From: an uncultured SAR116 cluster alpha proteobacterium
Lineage (GTDB): Bacteria; Pseudomonadota; Alphaproteobacteria; Puniceispirillales; Marisalimonadaceae
Reading direction: 5' to 3'
Length of the DNA stretch: 48,657 bases
Assembly: GCA_902530325.1 (NCBI GenBank)
Contig: CACAAB010000008.1
Location: 1-48,657 of the forward strand
Within the stretch, counting starts at the first letter, position 1. Each line of letters opens with the position of its first letter. The notes under the pieces were generated by a model that worked only from the letters and a program-made list of their open reading frames with translations, made no database searches and was not told the origin of the DNA. Positions 7,364-15,724 of the stretch are shown here, in pieces. The position numbers and the translations under genes were made by a program.

Positions 7364-9396
7364 TTCAAGTAATCATCAGTTGTTCTTGGTTTAGGTCGGT
7401 CTTCGGCATCAAGCATTTTATCATTTTCCTTAAACATTTCCCCAACACGGCAGTCTTCACACATTTTAAGCATTTCAGTCCTGCCATCTTTTTCAAACAT
7501 CGTATGAGTAGAGAGTTTTTCAATTATTCTTTCTATAGATTTAGTAGATCCAAAAATCTTTCCACAAACAATACAATCAAAAGGTTGATCCTCAATTATA
7601 ACTTTTGCTGACATTGCGTTATCGTTTAAGTTGAATTGAGAGTTAAGAGATATTGCTTTTTCGGGACATGTTGCTGCACATATACCACATTGCAAGCAAG
7701 CATCTTCTCTGAATAAAAGCTGAGGGGAGTCTGGATTGTCCTGCAATGCGCCAGCAGGGCAAGCACTTACGCATGATAAACAAATAGTACAACTATCGAT
7801 GTTAACATCAACCGTCCCATAAGGTGAATTTTTAGGTAATGGTATAATGTCTTTCTTGTTGTTATTACTTTTTGATAAACCTTGTATTCCGGCTCTTAAA
7901 ATTCCTCTAGGCGCTCCAACTGCAACAAAAGAAGATGGTTTAATTTTGGTATAACCATCTTTTTCATAAAATTTATCTCCAATTTTTTCAGGATCACTTT
8001 CTTCAATTAATGTAATTGAGTTATTATCATTTTTTGCAACGCCTGAAAGTAAGGCATTAGCCAATTCAATTTCTTTTGGTAAGAAATCAAATTCTTTAAT
8101 TTTTTTAGGGTTTAGAAGTATAAAAATTTTTTTATATCCAATAGCTATTGAAGACACAAGAATATCATGACCAACTCTACCGACAGAATGCATTGAATAG
8201 GGTATCAAGTTAGCTGGCAAACCACTGCCATGTCTTGAAAGAATGTTTATAACTTCATTTCCATAATCATTATCAAACAATACTAAAGTAGGATTTTTAC
8301 CACCCGCTTTGATATAATTATCATGTAGGTTTGATAAATCACCTAATATAACTTCAAGGCTTGGATAATCAGTTTGGATAGCGCCAGATGGACAAACAGA
8401 TCCGCAAAAACCACAACCACCGCATATACCTGGATCTACAGAAACAACGTCACCAGATGTTTGGATAGCGCCAGCAGGGCAAACATCTAAACATTTTGAG
8501 CATCCTGTTTTTTCATTACGTGAATGTGCGCATAAACTATCATTATAGTTTACATAAATTGGTTTTTCAAACTCTCCAATCATATCAATTGCTTTTGCAA
8601 AAATCTCTAGTAAATCATTTGGACTATTTGTGCTTGCTCTAAAATAGCCATCACGTTTGTGATCACCTGTAAACATAGGTGTATTTTCACTTAGATCTAT
8701 TATTATATCGCATTCAGTATCTACTGATTTAAAAAAATCTCCAAACTTAATATTTGACTTACTACTTGGAAGTGCTTCGGAAAAATTATTTATATCAAGT
8801 TGGAATTGAGAAAAGTAACCTTGAGCTCTGTTTATATTTCCTTTTGTTATTTTGAAATTTTGAGGCTCTAAAACTATTTCGTCTTCACAATTAGAAATCA
8901 TTAGTGTTACACCAAGGTGTTTATTTAATTTTTTACAGAAATCAAAAGCAATACCAAGGGAGTCATCACCATTTTTATAATTAGTATAAACAAAGCATCT
9001 TCCTAGAGAATTTAAAGTCAAACTAGGTGTTTTTTTTGTTTCATTGACAGATGAATTTATCAAGGCGCTTATTTTAGGAACGGATTTTTTACTCTCTTTA
9101 GACCATCCTGCATATTCTCTAATATTAAAAGTTCCAGGTGGCTGGAAATTATTTTCTTCAGCTAAATTTTCAAAAACCTCTTCTTGTTGAGTGCACGCAA
9201 TTAGCAAATTTTTATTTTCTTTATTTCCTATTTTTAGTTGATCTAAAACAACATCTAGTTCCGAACCGCATAAGTTGTTATGTATTTTACATTTACTTTC
9301 CAACTTGCAAGCTTTTGATAATGCTTCATCGTCAATATCCATTGTTGCTTCACAATTGCAAATAAGTATTTTTTTATTATTAATTTCCAAAAACAA
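7360..9396 (-). CDS. Multi-cluster 4Fe-4S ferredoxin-like protein of the formate dehydrogenase cluster
   Basis: A 678-residue cytoplasmic protein with four ferredoxin-type cysteine sets: C289/C299/C302/C306, C325/C328/C331/C335, C536/C539/C542/C546 and C567/C570/C573/C577. Two extra pairs, CIVC at 608-611 and CEDC at 646-649, could bind a metal or another cluster. The N-terminal 110 residues carry scattered cysteines (ICNCEAT, CKIHNNLCG). A central segment (about 365-500) resembles HdrA-associated regions between ferredoxin modules. It probably moves electrons or builds clusters for formate dehydrogenase. It is transcribed away from DUF3305, sharing a 138-base divergent control region. Confidence 0.75.
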   Translation of the reverse strand: MFLEINNKKILICNCEATMDIDDEALSKACKLESKCKIHNNLCGSELDVVLDQLKIGNKENKNLLIACTQQEEVFENLAEENNFQPPGTFNIREYAGWSKESKKSVPKISALINSSVNETKKTPSLTLNSLGRCFVYTNYKNGDDSLGIAFDFCKKLNKHLGVTLMISNCEDEIVLEPQNFKITKGNINRAQGYFSQFQLDINNFSEALPSSKSNIKFGDFFKSVDTECDIIIDLSENTPMFTGDHKRDGYFRASTNSPNDLLEIFAKAIDMIGEFEKPIYVNYNDSLCAHSRNEKTGCSKCLDVCPAGAIQTSGDVVSVDPGICGGCGFCGSVCPSGAIQTDYPSLEVILGDLSNLHDNYIKAGGKNPTLVLFDNDYGNEVINILSRHGSGLPANLIPYSMHSVGRVGHDILVSSIAIGYKKIFILLNPKKIKEFDFLPKEIELANALLSGVAKNDNNSITLIEESDPEKIGDKFYEKDGYTKIKPSSFVAVGAPRGILRAGIQGLSKSNNNKKDIIPLPKNSPYGTVDVNIDSCTICLSCVSACPAGALQDNPDSPQLLFREDACLQCGICAATCPEKAISLNSQFNLNDNAMSAKVIIEDQPFDCIVCGKIFGSTKSIERIIEKLSTHTMFEKDGRTEMLKMCEDCRVGEMFKENDKMLDAEDRPKPRTTDDYLN

Positions 9397-9433
9397 TCTC
9401 CCAAGATTGTGACAAGAACTTATTTAATTGTGG

Positions 9434-9439
9434 TATAAT
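9434..9439 (+). promoter_or_regulatory. Candidate -10 box for the DUF3305-DUF3306 genes
   Basis: A TATAAT hexamer lies in the divergent 138-base gap, about 95 bases before the DUF3305 start. A GTGACA sequence at 9409-9414 is the nearest -35-like element, but the 19-base spacing is long. The call rests on the -10 match alone. Confidence 0.3.
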
Positions 9440-9534
9440 GTCAATTAATTTCTCATCACAAAAAAAATTAGTTTGTTTTTTATTCTTAATGTTGTTATTT
9501 AGCTCACCTGTCTAAGGTTTATAAATGAGGCATT

Positions 9535-10146
9535 ATGACAAGCTTAGAAAATAATAAGCATCTTCTATACGGTGTAAGGATCATTTTTGAAAAAAAAGAA
9601 ATTGATAATCAATGGGAAAGTCATAAATGGATAGTTAATGATTTGATACCTCTTGATGTAACAAGTGGAGAAGGGTATCCTCCAATTAATGACGTTAAAA
9701 TTCGTCCACTTTTAAATGATGTTTCTCGACATAATAGTGATAATAAAAATTTATTCGTTGCAGATGCGTCAATTGATTTGCATCGTGCAGAGGCAGAAGG
9801 TTATGCTGAAAATCTTCAATCTTCAGACCCTTCTATATATATAGTTCTGAGAGATGGAGATTTAATTGAAGAAAATGAAAAAAAAAGTGATGAGATGAGA
9901 AATATTGACGTTCATTTAGCAGAAGTTTCACTATCTCCCTATCATATTCAAGATTATGAAGATTGTGGAGAAGATAAAGTTGAAAAAGTTCCATTATATG
10001 GTCCTATTTTAGAGCTCTTAAATAAGTTTGTTAGTATTCACTTTCATCCTGAGGAGTTTAAGAAAAGAAAAAGAGATAAAAAAAATATTGATGAAAATAT
10101 TCATCGAGGTGGAGATCAAAGACTAAAAAAAAATTATTATAATTGA
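9535..10146 (+). CDS. DUF3305-like protein
   Basis: A 203-residue soluble protein. Segments YGVRIIFEKKEIDNQWESHKW, DASIDLHRAEAEGYAENLQ, PSIYIVLRDGD, AEVSLSPYHIQDYEDCGEDKVEKVPL and a C-terminal FHPEEFKKRKRDKK match the order found in DUF3305, a family encoded in alphaproteobacterial formate dehydrogenase clusters and of unknown role. GAGG at 9527-9530 sits before the ATG. It is followed 24 bases later by the DUF3306-like gene and the two are likely co-transcribed. Confidence 0.75.
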   Translation: MTSLENNKHLLYGVRIIFEKKEIDNQWESHKWIVNDLIPLDVTSGEGYPPINDVKIRPLLNDVSRHNSDNKNLFVADASIDLHRAEAEGYAENLQSSDPSIYIVLRDGDLIEENEKKSDEMRNIDVHLAEVSLSPYHIQDYEDCGEDKVEKVPLYGPILELLNKFVSIHFHPEEFKKRKRDKKNIDENIHRGGDQRLKKNYYN

Positions 10147-10170
10147 TAATAGATTTTTAAAGGTTAATTT

Positions 10171-10938
10171 ATGATGGAAGAAGATAAAAAAGATTTAAAT
10201 GAGAACTTTCTTTCTAGATGGTCTAAGAAAAAATCTAAACAAAAGTCTGAACAAGAAATTTCTAAAATAGAATCGGCTGATTTTAATAGTTCCCAAGGTG
10301 ACGAAGTCTCAAAATCTTCAACATCAGAAGTGAGTAATAACGATAAACTTAATGATGATGAATTGTTGAAGAAATATAATTTACCAAATCCTGAGAAAAT
10401 TAAAAAAGAAAAATCTTTAGATGTGTTTTTTAAGGATGGAGTTCCTGACAGATTACGCCAAATAGCGTTGCGAAGAGTATGGAGATTAAATCCAATAATA
10501 AGATTCGCTGACGCAGAAATTAACGATTATCATGAAGATTTTACTGATTCTGCAACAGTTATTGAAGGGATGGAAACAGCTTATAAAGTTGGAAAAGGTT
10601 ATCTTTCAGATTTGATTGACGGCAAAGATGAAAAAAATGATGTCGAAACAATAGCACACAAAGAATTATCAACAGATAAAAGCGATAAAAAAACAATTAA
10701 AAAAATTTCTAAAAGAAAATATCAAGATAAAAATCAAGATAAAAAACAAAATGATGAAATAAAACTTATTTCTGAAGAAGATAAAAAGAAGAATATCAGT
10801 GAGATTGGCGAAATAAAAAAAGATAAGACTTTAATAGAACAAACATCAACAAATACAGATGAAATTCAAAATTCCTTGCAAAATAGTAATCAAAAAATTA
10901 AGCCCGAAACAATGGTTTTTAAACCAAAAAATCAGTGA
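10171..10938 (+). CDS. DUF3306-like protein with long charged tail
   Basis: A 255-residue protein. The N-terminal ENFLSRWSKKK and the core KYNLPNPEKIKKEKSLDVFFKDGVPDRLRQIALRRVWRLNPIIRF... region, ending NDYHEDFTDS, match DUF3306 as I recall it. From about residue 150 the sequence becomes a low-complexity stretch rich in K, D, E, Q and N, almost certainly disordered. DUF3306 normally follows DUF3305 in formate dehydrogenase clusters and its role is unknown; an adaptor or assembly-factor function is only inference. Confidence 0.75.
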   Translation: MMEEDKKDLNENFLSRWSKKKSKQKSEQEISKIESADFNSSQGDEVSKSSTSEVSNNDKLNDDELLKKYNLPNPEKIKKEKSLDVFFKDGVPDRLRQIALRRVWRLNPIIRFADAEINDYHEDFTDSATVIEGMETAYKVGKGYLSDLIDGKDEKNDVETIAHKELSTDKSDKKTIKKISKRKYQDKNQDKKQNDEIKLISEEDKKKNISEIGEIKKDKTLIEQTSTNTDEIQNSLQNSNQKIKPETMVFKPKNQ

Positions 10939-11054
10939 TAATATTTCTTATTAATAGATTTAAATTTTTATATTGTTTTTTTACTTAACACATTAATAAA
11001 AAAAAGCTTTTCTTTTTCGAAATTATAGTAAATAGTGATTTTGGGGGATATAAT

Positions 11055-11672
11055 TTGAGTTCTTATAATACTAAAATCTTAGATAATATAAACGAAGAAG
11101 ATCAGTTGCGTGCTGATATGTATTCATTTTTAGCTAATCTTTTAAGAGCAGAGCCAGACGATAAATTGGTAAAGCAACTAACAATGCTCGAATCTGATGA
11201 TTCCCCCATTGGAAAATCCATAAAAACACTTTCAAAATTAGCAACTTCACTTGATCTCCCAACCATTAGAGATGAGTATGTTAGAATATTTGTAGGTGTT
11301 GGTAGAGGCGAAATACTCCCCTTTGCTTCTTATTATTTAACTGGATTTTTAAAAGACAAGCCTTTAGCCAAGTTAAGACAGGACATGCAAAAAATAGGAA
11401 TCAAGTTAGAGGATAATGTTAAAGAGCCAGAGGATCACATCGCGAGCATATTCGATATGATGTCAGGCTTAATACTTGGAAAGTTTGATAAGAAACATTC
11501 TATTACAGAGCAAAAAGATTTTTTTAATAAGCATTTAGCCCCATGGGTTGACTTGCTTATGAGAGATATAGAAAGTTCCAAAATTGCAGTGTTTTATTCC
11601 CCAATTGGAACTATCGGAAAAGAATTTATGGAAATTGAACGAGCGTCGTTCTCAATGAATGTCTCGGGGTAG
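11055..11672 (+). CDS. TorD-family chaperone for formate dehydrogenase
   Basis: A 205-residue, all-helical TorD/DmsD-type protein. Recognisable features are RADMYSFLANLLRAEPDD near the start and DHIASIFDMMSGLI around 135, the E/D-H-I-x-x-x-x-x-M core of the family. Such chaperones bind the twin-arginine leader of a molybdo- or tungsto-enzyme and hold it until cofactor is inserted. The TTG start at 11055 follows a GGGGG at 11043-11047. It is directly upstream of the small TAT protein and fdhA, so FdhA is the likely client. A hairpin follows the stop codon. Confidence 0.85.
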   Translation: MSSYNTKILDNINEEDQLRADMYSFLANLLRAEPDDKLVKQLTMLESDDSPIGKSIKTLSKLATSLDLPTIRDEYVRIFVGVGRGEILPFASYYLTGFLKDKPLAKLRQDMQKIGIKLEDNVKEPEDHIASIFDMMSGLILGKFDKKHSITEQKDFFNKHLAPWVDLLMRDIESSKIAVFYSPIGTIGKEFMEIERASFSMNVSG

Positions 11673-11712
11673 CGATAGGCCCCTGTTTCATAAGCTCATA
11701 TTAAATGAGCTT
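11666..11712 (+). promoter_or_regulatory. Tandem hairpins between torD-like gene and the TAT protein gene
   Basis: Two inverted repeats lie side by side. The first pairs GGGG (11666-11669) with CCCC (11680-11683) and covers the chaperone stop codon. The second is a perfect 8-bp stem, AAGCTCAT (11692-11699) and ATGAGCTT (11705-11712), with a 5-base loop and a T-rich 3' flank. The ribosome binding site of the next gene starts only nine bases later. It may act as a partial terminator or as an mRNA-stabilising 5' end for the abundant structural genes; I cannot decide which. Confidence 0.6.
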
Positions 11713-11730
11713 TTTATTAAGGAGTGTAAA

Positions 11731-11919
11731 ATGAAGATTGATAAATCTAAGAATGGTAGGAGAGACTTTTTAAAAGGTGCCGCTATAACAGCTGCCGCCG
11801 CTACTGTGGCTGCAACTGTTACTAAAACAGCATCCGCTAACGAGACTATGAATACTACTGGTTCAGGCTACCAGAAAACAAAGCATGTAAAAACTTATTA
11901 TGAAACCGCTAGGTTCTAA
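11731..11919 (+). CDS. Small twin-arginine protein of formate dehydrogenase clusters
   Basis: A 62-residue protein with a twin-arginine leader, GRRDFLKG at residues 9-16, then an alanine-rich hydrophobic stretch to about residue 35 (TASANE cleavage-like site). Only some 27 residues would remain after cleavage. It matches the short formate dehydrogenase-region TAT proteins found just before fdhA. The start at 11731 is chosen because AAGGAG precedes it; an upstream ATG at 11659 in frame lies inside the chaperone gene and the hairpins. Its role is unknown, possibly helping TAT export of the FdhAB complex. Confidence 0.85.
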   Translation: MKIDKSKNGRRDFLKGAAITAAAATVAATVTKTASANETMNTTGSGYQKTKHVKTYYETARF

Positions 11920-11949
11920 TATTAATTAATCAATTTAAGGAGGAAAACT

Positions 11950-14841
11950 ATGCTTAGAAAGAAGACGAAAGGGGTGGCGATAGGCTCCCAAACTTCATCT
12001 TTCATTGGTAAAACCTCAGAAAAGGTCGTTGATAGACGTACTTTTTTGAAAGGTTCAGGATTAGCAGTTGGGGGATTGGCCACTGCTGCAGCACTCGCAG
12101 GTTCAAATGTTAAGCAAGCAAAGGCTTCATTTTCAACCTCTGCAGTATCTATGAAGAAAACAGTTTGTACGCACTGTTCAGTTGGTTGTACAATTATGGC
12201 TGAGGTTCAAAATGGTGTATGGACAGGTCAAGAGCCAGGTTGGGATAGTCCAATTAATTTAGGTGCTCATTGCTCTAAGGGTGCATCTGTAAGAGAAACA
12301 GCAAGTGGAGAAAGAAGATTAAAATATCCTATGAAGCTTGTTAGTGGCAAATGGACAAGAATGTCGTGGGATGATGCCATAAATGAAATTGGCGATAAGA
12401 TGGAATCAATAAGAACCTCATCAGGCCCTGATTCTGTTTATTGGTTAGGTTCTGCTAAATTTAATAATGAGCAGTCATATTTATTCAGAAAATTTTATGC
12501 ATATTGGGGCTCTAACAATGGAGATCACCAGGCAAGAATATGTCATTCAACAACAGTTGCAGGTGTTGCTAACACTTGGGGTTACGGTGCAATGACAAAT
12601 TCTTATAATGACATTCACAATTCTAAAGCCATGTTTGTCATTGGTGGAAATCCAGCAGAGGCGCACCCAGTGTCATTAATGCACTTAATGAAAGCAAAAG
12701 AGCAAAATAATGCTCCATTAATTGTATGTGACCCACGTTTTACAAGAACTGCAGCACATGCTGACGAATTTGTAAGGTTTCGTCCAGGATCAGACGTTGC
12801 ATTGATTTGGGGAATTATGTGGCATATCTTCGAAAATAAATGGGAAGATAAAGAATTTATTAGGCAACGTGTCTATGGTATGGATGACGTTAGAGCTGAA
12901 GTAAAGAAATGGAATCCTGAGGAAACAGAGAGAGTTACTGGAGTTCCTGGATCTCAGTTAAAAAGAGTAGCTAAAATAATGGCTAACAACAGACCTGGTA
13001 CATTTATTTGGTGTATGGGTGGAACTCAACACACTAACGGAAATAACAACACAAGAGCGTATTGTGCATTTCAATTAGCTTTAGGAAACATGGGAACTGC
13101 AGGTGGTGGTGCCAACATATTCCGAGGCCACGATAATGTTCAAGGTGCTACTGACTTTTGTATTTTGTCCCATTCTTTACCAGGTTATTACGGTTTATCC
13201 GCTGGTGCTTGGAAGCATTGGTCAAGAGTATGGGAAGAAGATTACAATTGGATTAAAGCAAGATTTTCCTCAATGAAAGGAAAAGACGGTAAAACCAAGA
13301 GTATGATGAACCAGAAGGGTATACCTGTATCGAGATGGATTGATGGTGTTCTTGAAAAGAGAGAAAATATAGAACAGCCAGATAATTTAAAAGCAATGGT
13401 TTTCTGGGGACATGCTCCTAACTCTCAAACTAGAATGAAGGAAATGAAAGTTGCAATGGAGAAGTTAGACCTTATGGTTGTAATTGATCCTTACCCAACA
13501 GTTTCTGCAGTTTTATCTGATAGAACAGATGGTGTTTATTTACTCCCATCCACTACTCAGTTTGAGACATATGGATCCCTTACTTCATCCAATAGATCAC
13601 TTCAATGGAGAGAGAAGGTTATCGAGCCATCTTTTGACTCACTTCCTGATCATACAATCATATATAAGTTTGCAAAAAAGTTTGGGTTTGCGGACCGTAT
13701 GTTTAGAAATATTAAGGTAACTAATGATGAGCCTTACATTGAAGACGTAACTAAAGAGTTCAATAGTGGTATGTGGACAATAGGTTATACTGGTCAGTCA
13801 CCAGAGAGACTTAAAGCTCACATGAAGAATCAACACGTTTTTGATAAAACCACTCTAAGAGCTGTTGGTGGTGAACTTGATGGTGATTATTATGGTTTGC
13901 CTTGGCCTTGTTGGGGTAACCCTGATATGAAACATCCTGGCACACCATTGCTATATGACACATCAAAGCCAGTGTCAGAAGGTGGATTATGTTTTAGAGC
14001 ACGATTTGGTGTTGAGCACGAAGGTAATAATCTATTAGCTGAAGGTTCATATCCGGTCGGTTCTGAGATTAAAGACGGTTATCCACAATTTACAATGGCA
14101 ATGCTAAAAAAACTTGGCTGGGATAAAGATTTAACAGCTGATGAAAAAGCCGCAATTGATAAAGTTGCTGGAGATAAAACTAACTGGAAAGTTGACTTAT
14201 CTGGTGGTATCCAAAGAGTTGCTATTAAACATGGTTGTGCTCCATTTGGAAACGCTAAGGCAAGAGTTAAGGTTTGGACATTCCCAGATCCAATCCCATT
14301 ACACAGAGAGCCACTATACACTTCTAGAAGAGACCTTGTAGCCGATTATCCTACATATTCTGATAGAATGGCATATAGACTTCCAACATTGTATAAGTCT
14401 ATTCAAGATGTGGATCACTCTGTTAAATATCCGATCATTCTAACTTCCGGTAGATTGGTTGAATATGAAGGTGGTGGAGATGAGACAAGATCAAATCCAT
14501 GGCTAGCTGAATTGCAACAAGACATGTTTGTTGAAATCAATCCATTTGATGCCAACTCTAAAGGAATTAGAAACGGTGCAATGGTTTGGGTTGCGACTCC
14601 AGAAGGAGCTAGGATTAAAGTTATGGCAATGGTAACCGAGCGTGTTGCCAAAGGTGTAGCTTTCTTACCATTCCACTTCGGTGGTCATATGGAAGGTGAG
14701 GATCTTAGATCAAAGTATCCAGAAGGTTCAGATCCATATGTACTAGGTGAAGCAGCAAACACTGCATTTACTTATGGATATGACTCAGTAACACAGATGC
14801 AAGAGACTAAGTGCTCATTGTGTCAAATTGAACTAGCTTAA
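11950..14841 (+). CDS. fdhA: Formate dehydrogenase catalytic subunit alpha, exported, Cys type
   Basis: A 963-residue molybdopterin oxidoreductase that oxidises formate to CO2 in the periplasm. A twin-arginine leader is present (DRRTFLKG, R29-R30). One 4Fe-4S cluster is bound by C73, C76, C80 and C108. The active-site residue is C198 followed by H199 (codon TGT at 12541-12543), where selenocysteine enzymes have TGA. The C-terminal dinucleotide-binding domain starts near residue 830. Length is in the usual range. It is preceded by AGGAGG and followed 15 bases later by fdhB. A tungstate transporter in the window suggests W rather than Mo in the active site, which remains inference. Confidence 0.95.
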   Translation: MLRKKTKGVAIGSQTSSFIGKTSEKVVDRRTFLKGSGLAVGGLATAAALAGSNVKQAKASFSTSAVSMKKTVCTHCSVGCTIMAEVQNGVWTGQEPGWDSPINLGAHCSKGASVRETASGERRLKYPMKLVSGKWTRMSWDDAINEIGDKMESIRTSSGPDSVYWLGSAKFNNEQSYLFRKFYAYWGSNNGDHQARICHSTTVAGVANTWGYGAMTNSYNDIHNSKAMFVIGGNPAEAHPVSLMHLMKAKEQNNAPLIVCDPRFTRTAAHADEFVRFRPGSDVALIWGIMWHIFENKWEDKEFIRQRVYGMDDVRAEVKKWNPEETERVTGVPGSQLKRVAKIMANNRPGTFIWCMGGTQHTNGNNNTRAYCAFQLALGNMGTAGGGANIFRGHDNVQGATDFCILSHSLPGYYGLSAGAWKHWSRVWEEDYNWIKARFSSMKGKDGKTKSMMNQKGIPVSRWIDGVLEKRENIEQPDNLKAMVFWGHAPNSQTRMKEMKVAMEKLDLMVVIDPYPTVSAVLSDRTDGVYLLPSTTQFETYGSLTSSNRSLQWREKVIEPSFDSLPDHTIIYKFAKKFGFADRMFRNIKVTNDEPYIEDVTKEFNSGMWTIGYTGQSPERLKAHMKNQHVFDKTTLRAVGGELDGDYYGLPWPCWGNPDMKHPGTPLLYDTSKPVSEGGLCFRARFGVEHEGNNLLAEGSYPVGSEIKDGYPQFTMAMLKKLGWDKDLTADEKAAIDKVAGDKTNWKVDLSGGIQRVAIKHGCAPFGNAKARVKVWTFPDPIPLHREPLYTSRRDLVADYPTYSDRMAYRLPTLYKSIQDVDHSVKYPIILTSGRLVEYEGGGDETRSNPWLAELQQDMFVEINPFDANSKGIRNGAMVWVATPEGARIKVMAMVTERVAKGVAFLPFHFGGHMEGEDLRSKYPEGSDPYVLGEAANTAFTYGYDSVTQMQETKCSLCQIELA

Positions 14842-14856
14842 AGGAGGGCTTAAAAA

Positions 14857-15447
14857 ATGGCACGAATGAAATTCTTATGCGATGCAGAAAGATGTATTGA
14901 GTGTAACGCCTGTGTGACAGCATGTAAGAACGAGCATGAAGTTCCATGGGGTATTAATAGAAGAAGGGTTGTAACCATTCAAGATGGCAAGCCGGGAGAA
15001 AGATCAATATCCGTAGCCTGTATGCATTGTTCAGATGCTCCTTGCATGGCTGTGTGCCCAGTTGACTGTTTTTATCAAACAGATCAGGGTGTAGTGTTAC
15101 ATTCTAAGGATCTATGTATCGGCTGTGGTTACTGCTTCTATGCTTGTCCTTTTGGAGCTCCTCAATTTCCTCAAGCTGGAAATTATGGATCAAGAGGAAA
15201 AATGGATAAGTGTACTTTTTGCGCAGGTGGACCTGAAGCTGATATGGGTGAGTTAGAGTTCCAAAAGTATGGACGTAATAGACTTGCTGAAGGTAAACTA
15301 CCATCATGCGCAGAAATGTGTGCAACAAAGGCATTACTTGCTGGTGATGGCGACGAAGTAGCTGATATCTTCAGAGAGAGAGTTGTTGCTCGTGGTTTTG
15401 GTTCTGGCGCATGGGGCTGGGGCACTGCATACCAGTTAAAAGGTTAA
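14857..15447 (+). CDS. fdhB: Formate dehydrogenase iron-sulfur subunit beta (FDH3 type)
   Basis: A 196-residue ferredoxin-fold subunit carrying cysteine sets for four 4Fe-4S clusters: C13/C16/C19/C23, the CMHCSDAPCMAVC block, CIGCGYCFYAC, and the CTFC/CAEMC pair. It passes electrons from FdhA to the cytochrome b subunit. It lacks the C-terminal membrane helix of E. coli FdnH, as in the shorter FDH3-type beta subunits. No signal peptide is seen, so it should leave the cell folded with FdhA through the TAT system. A strong AAAGGAGGG ribosome site precedes it, and a terminator hairpin follows. Confidence 0.94.
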   Translation: MARMKFLCDAERCIECNACVTACKNEHEVPWGINRRRVVTIQDGKPGERSISVACMHCSDAPCMAVCPVDCFYQTDQGVVLHSKDLCIGCGYCFYACPFGAPQFPQAGNYGSRGKMDKCTFCAGGPEADMGELEFQKYGRNRLAEGKLPSCAEMCATKALLAGDGDEVADIFRERVVARGFGSGAWGWGTAYQLKG

Positions 15448-15457
15448 AATTTCACTT

Positions 15458-15484
15458 AAAAAGGCGGATTTATCCGCCTTTTTT
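15458..15484 (+). terminator. Rho-independent terminator after fdhB
   Basis: Inverted repeat AAAAGGCGGAT (15459-15469) and ATCCGCCTTTT (15472-15482), effective loop of about four bases, followed by more T. It is the clearest terminator in the window. Since the lipoprotein and cytochrome b genes follow on the same strand, it should lower their expression relative to fdhAB. Confidence 0.9.
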
Positions 15485-15516
15485 GATTCTTTTATCTTTA
15501 AAATTTGGGGTAAGTA

Positions 15517-15711
15517 ATGATTAATATAAATAAAACATTTTTGATTATCTCAATCTTCCTGTCTTCGTTCTTATTAAGTTCATGCCAGGAAGAACAAGGA
15601 AGAATACTAAATTACAAAAAAGGTGTGTACTTAGGTAAAAAAGACGATATTCTAACGACAGAACAAGTAAATAAACTTAAGATGCATACTTCTAGGCAAA
15701 GAAGTAATTAA
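15517..15711 (+). CDS. Small lipoprotein in the formate dehydrogenase operon
   Basis: A 64-residue protein with a lipoprotein signal peptide: hydrophobic segment at about 6-20 and lipobox LLSSC with the acylated cysteine near residue 23. The mature part (QEEQGRILNYKKGVYLGKKDD and onward, ending SRQRSN) has no known domain, but small proteins with an EQGRxLxYxKGVYxG pattern are familiar between fdhB and the cytochrome b gene in Alphaproteobacteria. GGGG at 15507-15510 is the ribosome site. The position suggests a part in assembling or anchoring the complex; function unknown. Confidence 0.75.
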   Translation: MININKTFLIISIFLSSFLLSSCQEEQGRILNYKKGVYLGKKDDILTTEQVNKLKMHTSRQRSN

Positions 15712-15724
15712 GAGGAGAGAATTA

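Noticed and set aside
10939..11054. Terminator or metal-cofactor riboswitch ahead of the chaperone gene
   Set aside because: The gap holds AT-rich stretches and an AAAAGCTTTT palindrome without a loop, but no stable stem or recognisable riboswitch core.
11659..11730. Longer start for the small TAT protein
   Set aside because: It would overlap the chaperone stop and two hairpins, and would bury the twin-arginine leader behind 24 unrelated residues; AAGGAG supports 11731.
12541..12543. Possible selenocysteine codon in fdhA
   Set aside because: The active-site codon is TGT (Cys), and no in-frame TGA occurs in the gene.
14079..14321. Antisense open frame inside fdhA
   Set aside because: Arises from the codon bias of the well-conserved fdhA frame on the other strand; no domain or start signal.
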